DNA of 64,000 nt from Streptomyces sp. NBC_01142 (GCF_026341125.1 NZ_JAPEOR010000002.1:2046001-2110000); one strand, 5' to 3'; shown: positions 1 to 10,168, counted from the first letter of the stretch. Notes: generated from the letters alone by a model not told the origin. Made by a program: numbers and translations.

Positions 1-1
1 G

Positions 2-895
2 GCGCTGGGGCGTAATGACGAGGCCTTCCACGACTACCAGGCGGCGCTCGGACAGGTGCCACTGCCCGAGTACTACCTGGAGGCGGGCGAGTTGTACGAG
101 TCGCTGGGGCTGGACGGGGACGCCCTCACCCAGTACGAGCTGCTGCGCGAGCATGTGGTGCGGGCGGAGTCGCACGGGGTGAACGAGGAGCTCGTGCTGG
201 CTCGCTTCGAGGCGGACCACGGGGATGCGGCGGTGGCGGTACGGCGGCTGCAGCGCGAATGGCGCCGGGGCCACCGCAGCATGTACGTCGCGGACGCGAT
301 GGGGTGGGCGCTGTACCGGGCGGGGAGGGCGCAGGCGGCGCTGCCGTTCGCGAAGAAGGCGATGGACCAGGGGCTGCGGAGCGCGCTGTTCGCGTACCAC
401 CGGGGCGAGATCGAGCGTGCGCTGGGGATGCACGGTCCGGCGCGCAGGCACCTCACCGAGGCGCTGCGGACGAATCCGCGCTTCTCACCGCTGCTGGCCG
501 TGGTGGCACGGGAGTCGCTGAACACGCTCGGGGAGCCACCGGCGGGCGGCCCTCAGGGGCTGAACGGGGACGTGCCGGCGGAGGCCGATGCGCCGGAGAG
601 CGGCGTGGGGGCGGGTACGGGCACGGGTACGGGCACGGGTACGGGTACGGGTTCGGGCACGGGCTCAGGTACAGGTACGGGCTCAGGTACGGGCACGGGT
701 ACAGGTACGGGTACGGGCTCAGGTACGGGCACGGGTACGGGCTCAGGTACAGGTACGGGCTCAGGTTCCGGCTCCGGTTCCGGCTCCGGTTCCGGTTCCG
801 TGAGTGTGCCGCAGCGTACGGCTGCGCAGCCGGCAGTGCCGCAGCCTGCACCGCCGCCCATGCCGACGCCGACGGTATGGAAGCCGGCCGGATGA
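2..895 (+). CDS. TPR-repeat protein, 3' part
   Basis: The reading frame is open from the first bases, so the gene starts left of the window; an ATG at 56 is internal. The visible part has TPR-like helix pairs (for example around [22 protein letters not shown] and PAKKAMDQ-like segments, residues about 1-160), suggesting a protein-interaction scaffold. The segment after about base 560 changes to a low-complexity tail made of Gly-Thr and Gly-Ser dipeptides ending in a Pro/Ala-rich stretch. It converges on the nitrile hydratase operon with about 60 bp between stop codons. The partner and process cannot be told from this fragment. Confidence 0.75.
   Translation, partial: ALGRNDEAFHDYQAALGQVPLPEYYLEAGELYESLGLDGDALTQYELLREHVVRAESHGVNEELVLARFEADHGDAAVAVRRLQREWRRGHRSMYVADAMGWALYRAGRAQAALPFAKKAMDQGLRSALFAYHRGEIERALGMHGPARRHLTEALRTNPRFSPLLAVVARESLNTLGEPPAGGPQGLNGDVPAEADAPESGVGAGTGTGTGTGTGTGSGTGSGTGTGSGTGTGTGTGTGSGTGTGTGSGTGTGSGSGSGSGSGSGSVSVPQRTAAQPAVPQPAPPPMPTPTVWKPAG
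613..800 (+). repeat. GT/GS-coding hexanucleotide repeat
   Basis: About 185 bp of imperfect 6-bp units (ggtacg, ggcacg, ggctca, ggttcc) in frame with the TPR gene, encoding alternating Gly-Thr and Gly-Ser. Such a tract is prone to length change by slippage. Confidence 0.9.
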
Positions 896-954
896 GAGGC
901 GGGAGCGTGGGGGCACGCTGCACTCCCGCACTCCCGGTGAGCCGCCCGCGCCCG

Positions 955-1542
955 TCAGACCGCCGCCGTGCCGATCAGCGCATTGCGCGTCACCAGTGCA
1001 GCCAGGTCCGGCTCCGGCAGGGCTTCCGTGCCCACAGGGCGTCGCGGCAGCACCATGTAGCGGGTCTCCGAGGTGGAGTCCCAGACCGTGATCCCGGTGT
1101 CCGCCGGCAGGCTTAGGCCGAACTCCTCGAGCACCGCGCGGGGGTCGCGCACCACCCGGGAGCGGTAGGCCTCACTCTTGTACCAGCTCGGGGACGGGCC
1201 GAGGAGACGGATCGGGTAGCAGGAGCAGAGCGTGCAGACGATCACGTTGTGCGTGTGCTCGGTGTTCTCCACGACGCGCAGCCGCTGCGGCTGGACTCCC
1301 CCGGCCGACAGTCCGAGTTCCGCGACGGCGGCGGTTCCGTCCGCCAGCAGCCGGGCGCGGAAGTCCGGATCGGTCCAGGCCCTGGCGACCACCCGGGCCC
1401 CGTTCGCGGGGGACGCGCCTGTCAGGAAGGCGTCGATGGCCTCGTCCAGCGCGGCGCCCGCGACGAGGCCGCGCTCCTCCAGGAGGGTCTCCAGGCGGCG
1501 TACCCGGCGGGAGATCAGGGCGTCGGCGTGGGATCCGGTCAC
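955..1542 (-). CDS. nthA: Nitrile hydratase alpha subunit, cobalt type
   Basis: 195 residues, the usual size for the alpha subunit, which hydrates nitriles to amides. The metal-binding claw CTLCSC is at residues 103-108, preceded by V and followed by YP. Thr in the second position is typical of cobalt enzymes (iron enzymes have Ser). The start ATG overlaps the stop of the upstream beta C-terminal gene by 4 bases, indicating translational coupling. No metallochaperone gene (P47K type) follows; the next gene is the convergent TPR gene. Confidence 0.92.
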   Translation of the reverse strand: MTGSHADALISRRVRRLETLLEERGLVAGAALDEAIDAFLTGASPANGARVVARAWTDPDFRARLLADGTAAVAELGLSAGGVQPQRLRVVENTEHTHNVIVCTLCSCYPIRLLGPSPSWYKSEAYRSRVVRDPRAVLEEFGLSLPADTGITVWDSTSETRYMVLPRRPVGTEALPEPDLAALVTRNALIGTAAV

Positions 1543-1817
1543 GGCTGGTCGTCCTCCAAGTAGCTTTCGAACAGGTCCAGTACGACATGGTGGTCACCGT
1601 CGCCCCACAGGTCCCGGGCCGCGAACCGCACGGCGTAGACCTGCTCGACGGGGGCGTCCTCGCGTCCCTGGGAGCGGATGTCCGCGAGGGGCGCCGGCCC
1701 CTCGGGTTCGACGACCGTGCCGCGCTTGCCGCGGGCGTACCGCGGAAGCCGGGTGTGGTGCGGCGGGTCGTGGTGCACGGTCCTGACCGCCGCGCCGGGC
1801 GCGAAGCGGTCAGGCAT
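1539..1817 (-). CDS. Nitrile hydratase beta, C-terminal-half subunit
   Basis: 92 residues equal to the SH3-like C-terminal half of nitrile hydratase beta, with the family signatures [12 protein letters not shown] (about residues 22-33) and ARDLWG, ending in a DLFESYLE motif. The ATG at 1815-1817 lies inside the end of the upstream N-terminal-half gene (8-base overlap, different frame). It overlaps the alpha gene by 4 bases. The split matches the three-subunit plan known for thiocyanate hydrolase and toyocamycin nitrile hydratase, so I read it as a real subunit rather than a broken gene. Confidence 0.85.
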   Translation of the reverse strand: MPDRFAPGAAVRTVHHDPPHHTRLPRYARGKRGTVVEPEGPAPLADIRSQGREDAPVEQVYAVRFAARDLWGDGDHHVVLDLFESYLEDDQP

Positions 1818-2091
1818 CGAGCTCGCCCGCCTCGATGACGCCCTTGCGCTCCAGGAGGGTGACGATCGCGTGGAACCAGCGCTCGTAGTAGGACGCCGCC
1901 AAGTACTCCGAGGGCGGCATGGATTCGATCGCGTCGCGGAACTCGTCGAGGTTGAAGACCTTCTCGGCGATGAGTGCGCGGTTGAGGGCGAACACCCTGG
2001 CTTCCCAGTCGGCGTGGAAGGGCTCGGTGTCGTCCGTGGTGTCGATCGGGCCGAAGCCCTCCATGCCGCCCACATCGTTCATCCTGGCCAT
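1810..2091 (-). CDS. Nitrile hydratase beta, N-terminal-half subunit
   Basis: 93 residues matching the all-helical N-terminal half of nitrile hydratase beta: MNDVGGMEGFGPI near the start, HADWEARVFAL, NLDEFRDAIE and YYERWFHA. It also resembles the small activator (P14K-type) proteins, which are themselves beta-N homologues, so an accessory role is possible. First gene of the three-gene operon; second ATG choices at residues 4 and 10 exist, the latter being the conserved beta start region. A set of direct repeats lies just upstream. Confidence 0.82.
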   Translation of the reverse strand: MARMNDVGGMEGFGPIDTTDDTEPFHADWEARVFALNRALIAEKVFNLDEFRDAIESMPPSEYLAASYYERWFHAIVTLLERKGVIEAGELDA

Positions 2092-2111
2092 GGCGGCACA
2101 CTAGTGCGCCG

Positions 2112-2215
2112 CGGCACGTCCGGCACGTCCGGCGCGTCCGGCGCGGACGTCAGCGCAGGGTGCCGCAGGACGTCAGCGCAGGGTGGCGCGGACGTGAGCG
2201 CAGGGAGGCGCGGAC
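2112..2215. repeat. 9-bp and 16-bp direct repeats upstream of nitrile hydratase operon
   Basis: Four near-identical 9-bp units (cggcacgtc type) from 2112 to 2147 run into three copies of ggacgtcagcgcaggg starting at 2145, 2168 and 2190. The 22-23 bp spacing is two DNA helical turns, which would place all copies on one face. They lie between the nitrile hydratase start and the hppD terminator. Confidence 0.8.
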
Positions 2216-2290
2216 GACGAGGTTGTCCTCCGGGTGGCCTGCCCTGTTCGTCGAAGGCTCCCGAGCAGGTTCGCCGCCGACCGTCGGCAG

Positions 2291-2330
2291 TCCTGCGGCC
2301 CCACGGGTCAGGATCCGTGGGGCCGCAGGA
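2291..2330 (-). terminator. Strong hairpin terminator after hppD
   Basis: Perfect 16-bp stem (arms 2291-2306 and 2315-2330) with an 8-nt loop, 25 bp past the hppD stop. There is no clear T-run, as is common in Streptomyces. Confidence 0.85.
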
Positions 2331-2355
2331 AACCGGGCACTCTCCAGGCGCGGTG

Positions 2356-4099
<1,744 letters not shown>

Positions 4100-4110
4100 G
4101 GTGACTCGCT

Positions 4111-4758
4111 GTGAGCTTCTTGGAGTATCTCTCCACCCGGCACCAGCAACTCCTCACCGACGCCTACCAGCACGCCAGCGCCGTCTTCCAGTGCATGGTG
4201 GTCGCCACCCTGCTGGGCATCCTCATCGGCGTGGTGAGCTACCGCAGCACCTGGGGCGGAAGCCTGGCCATCACCTCCACCGCCACCTTCCTCACCGTGC
4301 CCTCCCTCGCCTTGATCGGTCTGCTGATCCCGCTGGTGGGCCTGGGTGTGGCGCCCAGCGTGATCGCGCTGACCCTGTACGGGCTGCTGCCCATCGTCCG
4401 TAACTCCATCGTCGGGCTGCGCGGCGTGGACCCCTCGCTCGTGGATGCCGCCACGGGCATCGGGATGTCGCGTGCCGCCCGGCTGTTCAAGGTCGAGCTG
4501 CCGCTCGCCTGGCCGCCGATCCTGACCGGGATCCGGGTCTCCACCCAGATGCTGATGGGCATCGCCGCCATCGCCGCGTACGCCTCCGGTCCCGGCCTGG
4601 GCAACGAGATCTTCCGTGGCATCGCCTCGCTGGGCAGCGCCAATGCGATCAACCAGGTCCTGGCGGGCACCATCGGCATCGTCATTCTCGCCCTGCTCTT
4701 CGACGCCGCGTACGTCCTGATCGGACGGCTGACCATCTCCAGGGGGATCCGTGACTGA
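4111..4758 (+). CDS. Betaine/choline ABC transporter permease (OpuCB/ProW type)
   Basis: 215 residues, GTG start. Five to six membrane segments and the EAA-loop region DAATGIGMSRAARLF...ELPLAWP (about residues 110-135), typical of OpuCB/OpuCD permeases of compatible-solute importers. It overlaps the ATPase gene by 8 bases. Partner permease is encoded at 6034. Function inferred from family: membrane half of an osmoprotectant (glycine betaine, choline or carnitine) importer. Confidence 0.9.
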   Translation: MSFLEYLSTRHQQLLTDAYQHASAVFQCMVVATLLGILIGVVSYRSTWGGSLAITSTATFLTVPSLALIGLLIPLVGLGVAPSVIALTLYGLLPIVRNSIVGLRGVDPSLVDAATGIGMSRAARLFKVELPLAWPPILTGIRVSTQMLMGIAAIAAYASGPGLGNEIFRGIASLGSANAINQVLAGTIGIVILALLFDAAYVLIGRLTISRGIRD

Positions 4759-6037
4759 GAGCGACATCGCGGCCGGGCCAGGGTCCGAGGTTGAGGGCGG
4801 GGCGGGGGCCGGGAGGGCTGCCGCCTCCGGCGCCCGGATCCAGTTGGAGAATCTCACCAAGCGCTATCCGGGCAGTCCGAACCCCGCGGTGGACAATGTC
4901 TCGCTGGAGATCAGGCCCGGCGAGACGGTGATCTTCGTGGGTCCGTCCGGCTGCGGGAAGTCGACCACACTGAAGATGATCAACCGCCTGATCGAGCCGT
5001 CGTCCGGACGGATCAGAATCGACGACGAGGACGTCACCGACATCGACCCGGTGAAGCTGCGGCGGAAGATCGGGTACGCGATCCAGTCGTCCGGTCTCTT
5101 CCCGCACATGACGGTCGCGGAGAACATTGCCCTCGTACCGAAGATGGTCGGCTGGTCGAAGTCGAGGGTGAAGGACCGGGTCGAGGAGATGCTCGATCTG
5201 GTCGGCATGGACCCGCGGGAGTTCCACGGCCGCTATCCGCGACAGCTCTCGGGCGGACAGCAGCAGCGGGTGGGCGTCGCGCGGGCGCTCGCCGCCGACC
5301 CTCCCGTACTGCTGATGGACGAGCCGTTCGGAGCCGTCGACCCGATCACCCGGGACCATCTCCAGGACGAACTGATCCGGCTCCAGCACGAGTTGCACAA
5401 GACGATCGTCTTCGTCACGCACGACTTCGACGAGGCGATCAAACTCGGGGACCGGATCGCCGTGCTGCGGGAGCATTCGCACATCGCGCAGTTCGACACT
5501 CCGGAGGCGATCCTCACCAATCCCACGGACGACTTCGTGTCGGGCTTCGTGGGCGCGGGGGCGGCACTCAAGCGCCTCAATCTCACCCGCGTACGAGACG
5601 TCGAGATCGCCGACTTCCAGACGGTGACGGTGGACGACCCGCTCCAGTCCATCTTCGACAAGCTGCGCGAGGGGCGGCACAACGAGCTGCTGATGCTGGA
5701 CCGCAGGAACCGCCCGTACAAATGGCTGCGACGCGGCGATCTGATGCTCGCCAAGGGATCACTGGCCCGGGCCGGGCAGCTGGTGCACGACACGGTGACC
5801 CGGGACGCGACCCTGCACGACGCGCTGGAGGCGGTGCTCACCGACTCCAGCGGTCGGGTCGCGGTGACCGGGCGGCGCGGCGAGTACATCGGCGTCGTCG
5901 ACATGGAGACGCTGATGAACTCCGTGCACGAGATGCTCGAGGCCGACCGGCTCGCCGCCATCGAGCACCAGCACGACCTGGAGGAGTTGCGCCACCACCG
6001 GACCGAGGTGGAGCTGGAGGGCGGTGCGGACGGATGA
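4751..6037 (+). CDS. Betaine/choline ABC transporter ATPase with CBS domains
   Basis: 428 residues, GTG start. Walker A GPSGCGKST at 64-72, Q-loop near 112, signature LSGGQQQR at 166-173, Walker B LLMDEP at 187-192. The C-terminal part (about 290-405) is a CBS pair (VTVDDPLQSIFD, VTRDATLHDALEAV), the ionic-strength or nucleotide sensor found in OpuA/OpuCA proteins. Residues 1-28 are a Gly/Ala-rich extension before the usual start of the fold. Stop overlaps the next ATG (ATGA). Confidence 0.93.
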   Translation: MTESDIAAGPGSEVEGGAGAGRAAASGARIQLENLTKRYPGSPNPAVDNVSLEIRPGETVIFVGPSGCGKSTTLKMINRLIEPSSGRIRIDDEDVTDIDPVKLRRKIGYAIQSSGLFPHMTVAENIALVPKMVGWSKSRVKDRVEEMLDLVGMDPREFHGRYPRQLSGGQQQRVGVARALAADPPVLLMDEPFGAVDPITRDHLQDELIRLQHELHKTIVFVTHDFDEAIKLGDRIAVLREHSHIAQFDTPEAILTNPTDDFVSGFVGAGAALKRLNLTRVRDVEIADFQTVTVDDPLQSIFDKLREGRHNELLMLDRRNRPYKWLRRGDLMLAKGSLARAGQLVHDTVTRDATLHDALEAVLTDSSGRVAVTGRRGEYIGVVDMETLMNSVHEMLEADRLAAIEHQHDLEELRHHRTEVELEGGADG

Positions 6038-6870
6038 GTACGGCCCCCGAGCGTCCGCCGGGCGAGCACGATGTCCTGGGCCATGCCTTCCGGGACGAGG
6101 AGGAGGAGCCCGCTCCGCCGCCCGCCGCGCCGAAGCCGCGGATCACCTGGCAGAAACTGGTGGTGCTGCCGTCCGTTCTCGCAGTCGTCCTGCTGGTGAC
6201 CTTCCTGTGGATCTCCAGCATCCCTCTCGACTCGATCGCCGAGAACTCCCTGTCCGGCGGCAACGTCCAGCTGCGGCTCTGGCAGCACATCCAGCTCACC
6301 GTGATCTCCACCTTCTGGGTGCTGATCATCGCGATCCCGCTGGGCATCGTGCTGACCCGGCGAGGCATGCGCAGGGCCGCGCCGCCGGTCACCGCCGTCG
6401 CCAACATCGGCCAGGCGACCCCGGCGATCGGTCTGCTGGCGCTGCTGGTGATCTGGCTGGGCATCGGCCCGTCGACCGCGATCGTCGGCATGGTGATCTA
6501 CGCGGTGCTGCCGGTGCTCTCCAACACGGTGGCCGGTCTGAAGGCGATCGACCCGCAGCTGGTGGAGGCCTCGCGCGGCATCGGCATGTCGCCGCTGGGG
6601 ACGCTGAGGAAGGTCGAACTGCCACTGGCCGTACCGCTGATCCTGGCGGGTGTGCGTACGGCCCTGGTCCTCAACGTCGGCACCGCCACGCTGGCCACCT
6701 TCGGCGGCGGCGGGGGCCTGGGCGACCTGATCACCTCGGGCATCCAGACACAGCGGATGCCCGTCCTGGTGGTCGGCTCGGTGCTCACCGTGGCGCTGGC
6801 GCTATTGGTGGACTGGCTTGCCTCGCTGGCAGAGCTGCTGCTGACGCCGCGCGGACTGGAGGCGGGGTGA
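6034..6870 (+). CDS. Betaine/choline ABC transporter permease (OpuCD type)
   Basis: 278 residues from the ATG that overlaps the ATPase stop; a longer frame reaching back to 5722 lies inside the ATPase gene and is not real. An acidic Pro-rich cytoplasmic leader (residues 1-40) precedes six membrane segments; the EAA region is EASRGIGMSPLGTLRKVELPL-like (split here: EASRGIGMSP, then KVELPLAVP). Second permease of the importer. Its TGA overlaps the ATG of the binding-protein gene. Confidence 0.92.
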   Translation: MSTAPERPPGEHDVLGHAFRDEEEEPAPPPAAPKPRITWQKLVVLPSVLAVVLLVTFLWISSIPLDSIAENSLSGGNVQLRLWQHIQLTVISTFWVLIIAIPLGIVLTRRGMRRAAPPVTAVANIGQATPAIGLLALLVIWLGIGPSTAIVGMVIYAVLPVLSNTVAGLKAIDPQLVEASRGIGMSPLGTLRKVELPLAVPLILAGVRTALVLNVGTATLATFGGGGGLGDLITSGIQTQRMPVLVVGSVLTVALALLVDWLASLAELLLTPRGLEAG

Positions 6871-7967
6871 TGCGTGATGTACGAAGGCGCAAGGCGCGAA
6901 CGCGTGACGTGCGAACGCGTGACGTGCGAACGCGTGACGTGCGAACGCGTGACGTGCGAACGCGTGACGTGCGGACACGTACCGTGCGAACGGTCCTGAG
7001 CGGGGCGGTCGTGCTGACTCTGACGCTGACCGGCATGGCCGGCATGAGCGGCTGCGGGCTCAAGAGCGGTTCGCCGATGGTGGACAACGTGGTGCCCGGC
7101 TCGGTCGGCAAGGGCGAGCCGCTCAAGGGCGCCTCGCTGACGGTCACCTCGAAGAACTTCAGCGAGAACATCATCCTGGGCCACATGATCGGCCTGATCT
7201 TCACGGCGGCGGGGGCGGAGGTGCTGGACCGGACGAATCTGCCCGGCTCGATCAGTGCGCGCGAGGCGATCGTGGGCGGCGACGCCGATGCGATGTACGA
7301 GTACACCGGCACCGCCTGGATCACCTATCTGGGCCACGAGAAGCCGATCGTCAATCCGCAGAAGCAGTGGCAGGCGGTGCGCGACACGGATCTGCAGAAC
7401 GGCGTCACCTGGCTGCCGCAGTCCACCCTCAACAACACCTACACGCTGGCGATCAGCAAGAAGAACAACGCGAAGTACAAGCTCAGAACCATGTCGGACG
7501 TCGCGAAGCTGGCGAACGAAGACCCGTCGGCCGTGACGATCTGTGTGGAGAACGAGTTCGCGTCGCGCGACGACGGGCTGCCCGGTATGCAGAAGGCGTA
7601 CGGGATGAAGATCCCGGCCGGGAACATCAAGAAGATGGACGCCGGGATCATCTACACCCAGGTGTCGAAGTCCGACTCCTGCCTGCTGGGCGAGGCGTTC
7701 ACCACCGACGGCCGGATCAAGGCGATGGATCTGGACACGCTCGCGGACGACAGGCACTTCTTCCCGAACTACAACGCGGCACCGGAGATCCACAGCGCCA
7801 CGATCGACAAATGGCCGGCCATCGCAAAGCTGCTGAACCCGCTGAGCGCGAGGCTGACGACGCGGATCGCACAGGAGCTCAACGCGAGGGTGGATGTGAA
7901 GGGCGAGGACCCGCACGAGGTGGCGAAGGACTGGCTGATCCGGGAGGGATTCATCAGGGAAGGCTGA
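6870..7967 (+). CDS. Betaine/choline-binding lipoprotein (OpuCC/ProX type)
   Basis: 365 residues if read from ATG 6870 (overlapping the permease stop). The OpuAC-type ligand-binding fold starts at LTVTSKNFSENIIL and contains YEYTGTAWI. A lipoprotein signal (VLSGAVVLTLTLTG then MSGC lipobox) follows an odd positively charged leader made of five to six copies of TRDVR, encoded by a 15-bp tandem repeat. Every repeat carries an in-frame GTG, and a start at GTG 6984 would give a conventional 25-residue lipoprotein signal and a 327-residue protein. Last gene of the four-gene operon; solute-capturing subunit at the membrane outer face. Confidence 0.9.
   Translation: MRDVRRRKARTRDVRTRDVRTRDVRTRDVRTRDVRTRTVRTVLSGAVVLTLTLTGMAGMSGCGLKSGSPMVDNVVPGSVGKGEPLKGASLTVTSKNFSENIILGHMIGLIFTAAGAEVLDRTNLPGSISAREAIVGGDADAMYEYTGTAWITYLGHEKPIVNPQKQWQAVRDTDLQNGVTWLPQSTLNNTYTLAISKKNNAKYKLRTMSDVAKLANEDPSAVTICVENEFASRDDGLPGMQKAYGMKIPAGNIKKMDAGIIYTQVSKSDSCLLGEAFTTDGRIKAMDLDTLADDRHFFPNYNAAPEIHSATIDKWPAIAKLLNPLSARLTTRIAQELNARVDVKGEDPHEVAKDWLIREGFIREG
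6896..6985 (+). repeat. 15-bp tandem repeat coding TRDVR
   Basis: Five perfect copies of gcgaacgcgtgacgt (6896-6970) and a sixth degenerate copy (6971-6985), in frame with the binding-protein gene and lying before its signal sequence. Confidence 0.97.
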
Positions 7968-7987
7968 GGACCGCGAAGGGTGTCCTC

Positions 7988-8028
7988 CGGTGCCGGCCGG
8001 GGGAGGGCCGCGCCGGCGGACGGCACCG
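7988..8028. terminator. Weak bidirectional hairpin
   Basis: Arms cggtgccg (7988-7995) and cggcaccg (8021-8028) enclose a GC-rich loop between two convergent genes. Moderate stem only; could end either transcript. Confidence 0.4.
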
Positions 8029-8066
8029 TGAGCAGACGCGGTCAGTCGGCGTGGCGATCGGGGTGG

Positions 8067-8855
8067 TCAGCAGCTCGGAACCTTCCCGCCCTTCTCCAGC
8101 GCATGGAGCGACTCCACCGCACCCTTCAGCGTCGTGACGGGGATCAGCTGCATCCCCACGGGAAGTTCGGCCTGCGCGTCGGAGCACTCCCCCTCGGGGA
8201 CCAGGAAGACGGTCGAGCCGTCGCGTTTGGCGGCCTGGGTCTTCAGGGAGACCCCGCCGACCTCGCCGATCCGGCCGTCGGCGGTGATCGTTCCCGTACC
8301 GGCGATATTGCGGCCACCGGTGAGGTCGCCGCCTGCCCCGTTGCCTTCGAGCTTGTCGATGATGCCGAGCGAGAAGAGCAGCCCGGCGCTGGGGCCGCCG
8401 ACATCGGCGAGATTGAGGGTGACCTTCACCTTCGCCGGGTCCTCGCCGAGGTAGGAGAGGGCGGCGCGGGTGGCGACGTCCTGCGACTTCTCCATGTCCT
8501 CGAGGTTGCGCTTGGAGACTTCCTCGTCGGACTTGCCCGGCGGATAGAGGGAGTCGCGCGGCAGGACCGCGCTGTCCGTCCTGAACCACGCGTCGGCCAC
8601 ATCGCCGAAGTCGATGTCGACGGACGGTCCGGTCGCCACGATGGTCGTCATCCGCAGCTCGCCCTTGGTGGGACGTGTGGGCGCACCGGTGATGGTGATG
8701 ACCTGCCTGTCCTTGTCCTCGCCGAGCACGTTCGCGGTCGACCCGGGCTGCGCCACGGAGTACGGCAGCGGCGCGAGCCCGGCGACGACGAGCAGAGCGA
8801 CGACGGGGAGGGCGCAGAGTGCGAGGGCACGGGGGCGCGTGAGACTGGAGAGCAC
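8067..8855 (-). CDS. Lon-like (S16) serine protease without PDZ domain
   Basis: 262 residues. An N-terminal membrane segment (about 12-30) is followed by a beta-rich region and a Lon proteolytic domain: GGPSAG with the catalytic Ser156, and Lys205 in IGEVGGVSLKTQAAK as the likely dyad partner. Actinobacterial relatives of the YlbL type carry a PDZ domain between the anchor and the protease domain; here the spacing (about residues 105-150) leaves no room for one. Probably a membrane-anchored extracytoplasmic protease; substrate unknown. Confidence 0.85.
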   Translation of the reverse strand: MLSSLTRPRALALCALPVVALLVVAGLAPLPYSVAQPGSTANVLGEDKDRQVITITGAPTRPTKGELRMTTIVATGPSVDIDFGDVADAWFRTDSAVLPRDSLYPPGKSDEEVSKRNLEDMEKSQDVATRAALSYLGEDPAKVKVTLNLADVGGPSAGLLFSLGIIDKLEGNGAGGDLTGGRNIAGTGTITADGRIGEVGGVSLKTQAAKRDGSTVFLVPEGECSDAQAELPVGMQLIPVTTLKGAVESLHALEKGGKVPSC

Positions 8856-8936
8856 GGTGTCAATCTATCTGGGCGCTGTTGCCGCGCCGGCCCCGACCGG
8901 GCGCCCGGACCGGGACCCCGGCGGGTTTGCCGCGCC

Positions 8937-8972
8937 GGTGGAAGGACCGGTGGAAGGGCCGGTGGAAGGGCC
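8937..8972. repeat. 12-bp tandem repeat, three copies
   Basis: ggtggaaggacc then two copies of ggtggaagggcc, in the 154-bp gap between the IclR gene's 3' end and the start of the protease gene, on the protease promoter side. Confidence 0.9.
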
Positions 8973-9009
8973 GGTGCTGTGGAGGAGCCGGTGCGGCTCA
9001 GCGCACGCT

Positions 9010-9651
9010 TCAGCTCAGTGCGTCCGCCACCTCGCGGGCCGCGTCCACCACCCGCTGGCCCACCCTCTCCGGCACAGCGTCCGCGAGCATCACCACGCCC
9101 ACGCTCCCCTCTATCCCCGTCACACCGACGAGCGCCGCGGCCGCGCCGCTCGCGCCCGCCTCCAGTTCGCCGTGGGTGAGTGTGTAGGCCGTCTCGTCGA
9201 GCTTGCCCTGACGGGCCGCCAGGATCGCCCTGCCGGCCGCGCCCCGGTCCAGCGGGTGGCGGAATCCGGCCCGGTACGCGACGTGATAGTCCGTCCAGGT
9301 CGGCTCGACGACGGCGACCGCGAGGGCCTCCGCGCCGTCGACCAGCGTGAGGTGGGCCGTCGCGCCTATGTCCTCGGCGAGCGAGCGCAGTGCCGGCATC
9401 GCCGCCTCCCGCACCAGCGGGTGCACCTGCCGGCCGAGGCGGAGCACGCCGAGGCCCACGCGGGCGCGGCCGCCCAGGTCGCGGCGGACGAGAGCGTGCT
9501 GCTCAAGAGTGGCGAGCAGTCGGTAGACGACCGTGCGGTTGACGCCGAGTTTGTTGGACAACTCGGTGACGGTCAGCCCGTGGTCGGTGTCGGCGAGCAG
9601 CTTGAGGACACGTAGTCCCCGGTCGAGCGTCTGGGAAGTCTCCGCGGTCAC
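9010..9651 (-). CDS. IclR-family transcriptional regulator
   Basis: 213 residues from GTG 9651, which has ggagagg 6-13 bases upstream. N-terminal winged HTH (about 5-65; LTVTELSNKLGVNRTVVYRL is split by the recognition helix NRTVVYRLL) and C-terminal effector domain with the family pattern AHLTLVDG, YRAGFRHPLDRGAAGRAIL. The open frame extends about 450 bases further upstream but that part is composition noise. No adjacent catabolic operon indicates its target. Confidence 0.9.
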   Translation of the reverse strand: MTAETSQTLDRGLRVLKLLADTDHGLTVTELSNKLGVNRTVVYRLLATLEQHALVRRDLGGRARVGLGVLRLGRQVHPLVREAAMPALRSLAEDIGATAHLTLVDGAEALAVAVVEPTWTDYHVAYRAGFRHPLDRGAAGRAILAARQGKLDETAYTLTHGELEAGASGAAAALVGVTGIEGSVGVVMLADAVPERVGQRVVDAAREVADALS

Positions 9652-10168
9652 GACGCCCTCTCCTTCGGAGTGAGTGACGGCGGTCCTCACAAGGCACCCG
9701 CGGCACCGGTCCCATCGGCGACGCACCCAGAGGCCGCCGGCAGGCGATGGCACACCGGCTGCGCTCCGCGGCGGCGCTGCCACGGGGCGTATGCAATGCG
9801 GGGGACAGTAGCGACAGGCTCCGCTCAGCGGAAGACCTCGTCCAGAATCCGGGCGCGGCGGCGGCGCCGACGGCCGCTTGCTCCCCGTTCGGGACGTGCG
9901 TCCGGACAGCGGGACAACCGGGTCCGGACTGCGGTGCGAGCCGGGCCACCCCGCCGGGTACGAGCAGGGCCGCCCCGCCCGGTAATGAGCAGATATGTCC
10001 CCCCGGTACAGAGGGGATGCACGCACCCGCCCGGTACGAGCGGGGCCCGGGCGCACACGCACCCGGGCCCCGCTCACCGCACCGCTGCTCACCCCATGCA
10101 CTGCTCAGCACATCTGCGGAGCAGCACATCTGCGGCTCACCACACCCGCTGGTCACCACACCCGCTGG
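9652..10168. other. 517-bp intergenic region, no gene
   Basis: Frames on both strands are open here but read as Arg/Pro/Gly-rich noise. The left third is the likely IclR promoter; the right third holds a strong hairpin (10038-10075) and short direct repeats (cacatctgcgg twice, caccacacccgctggt twice, about 10108-10172) next to the helicase 3' end. Nothing else recognised. Confidence 0.7.
10038..10075 (-). terminator. Hairpin terminator after helicase gene
   Basis: Perfect 14-bp GC-rich stem (10038-10051 with 10062-10075), 10-nt loop, about 95 bp beyond the helicase stop. Confidence 0.7.

Noticed and set aside
1807..1820. Nitrile hydratase beta gene broken by a frameshift
   Set aside because: Both halves have their own ATG, tight overlaps and complete domains, and the split layout is known in the family. 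I treat it as two subunits, though resequencing would settle it.
5722..6033. Extension of the second permease into the ATPase gene
   Set aside because: The extra part is Arg/Gly-rich noise in the shadow of the ATPase CBS region; the ATGA overlap marks the true start.
6896..6985. CRISPR-like array
   Set aside because: The 15-bp units are contiguous with no spacers and are in frame; it is a coding tandem repeat. The 43-bp array at 16278 also lacks spacers.
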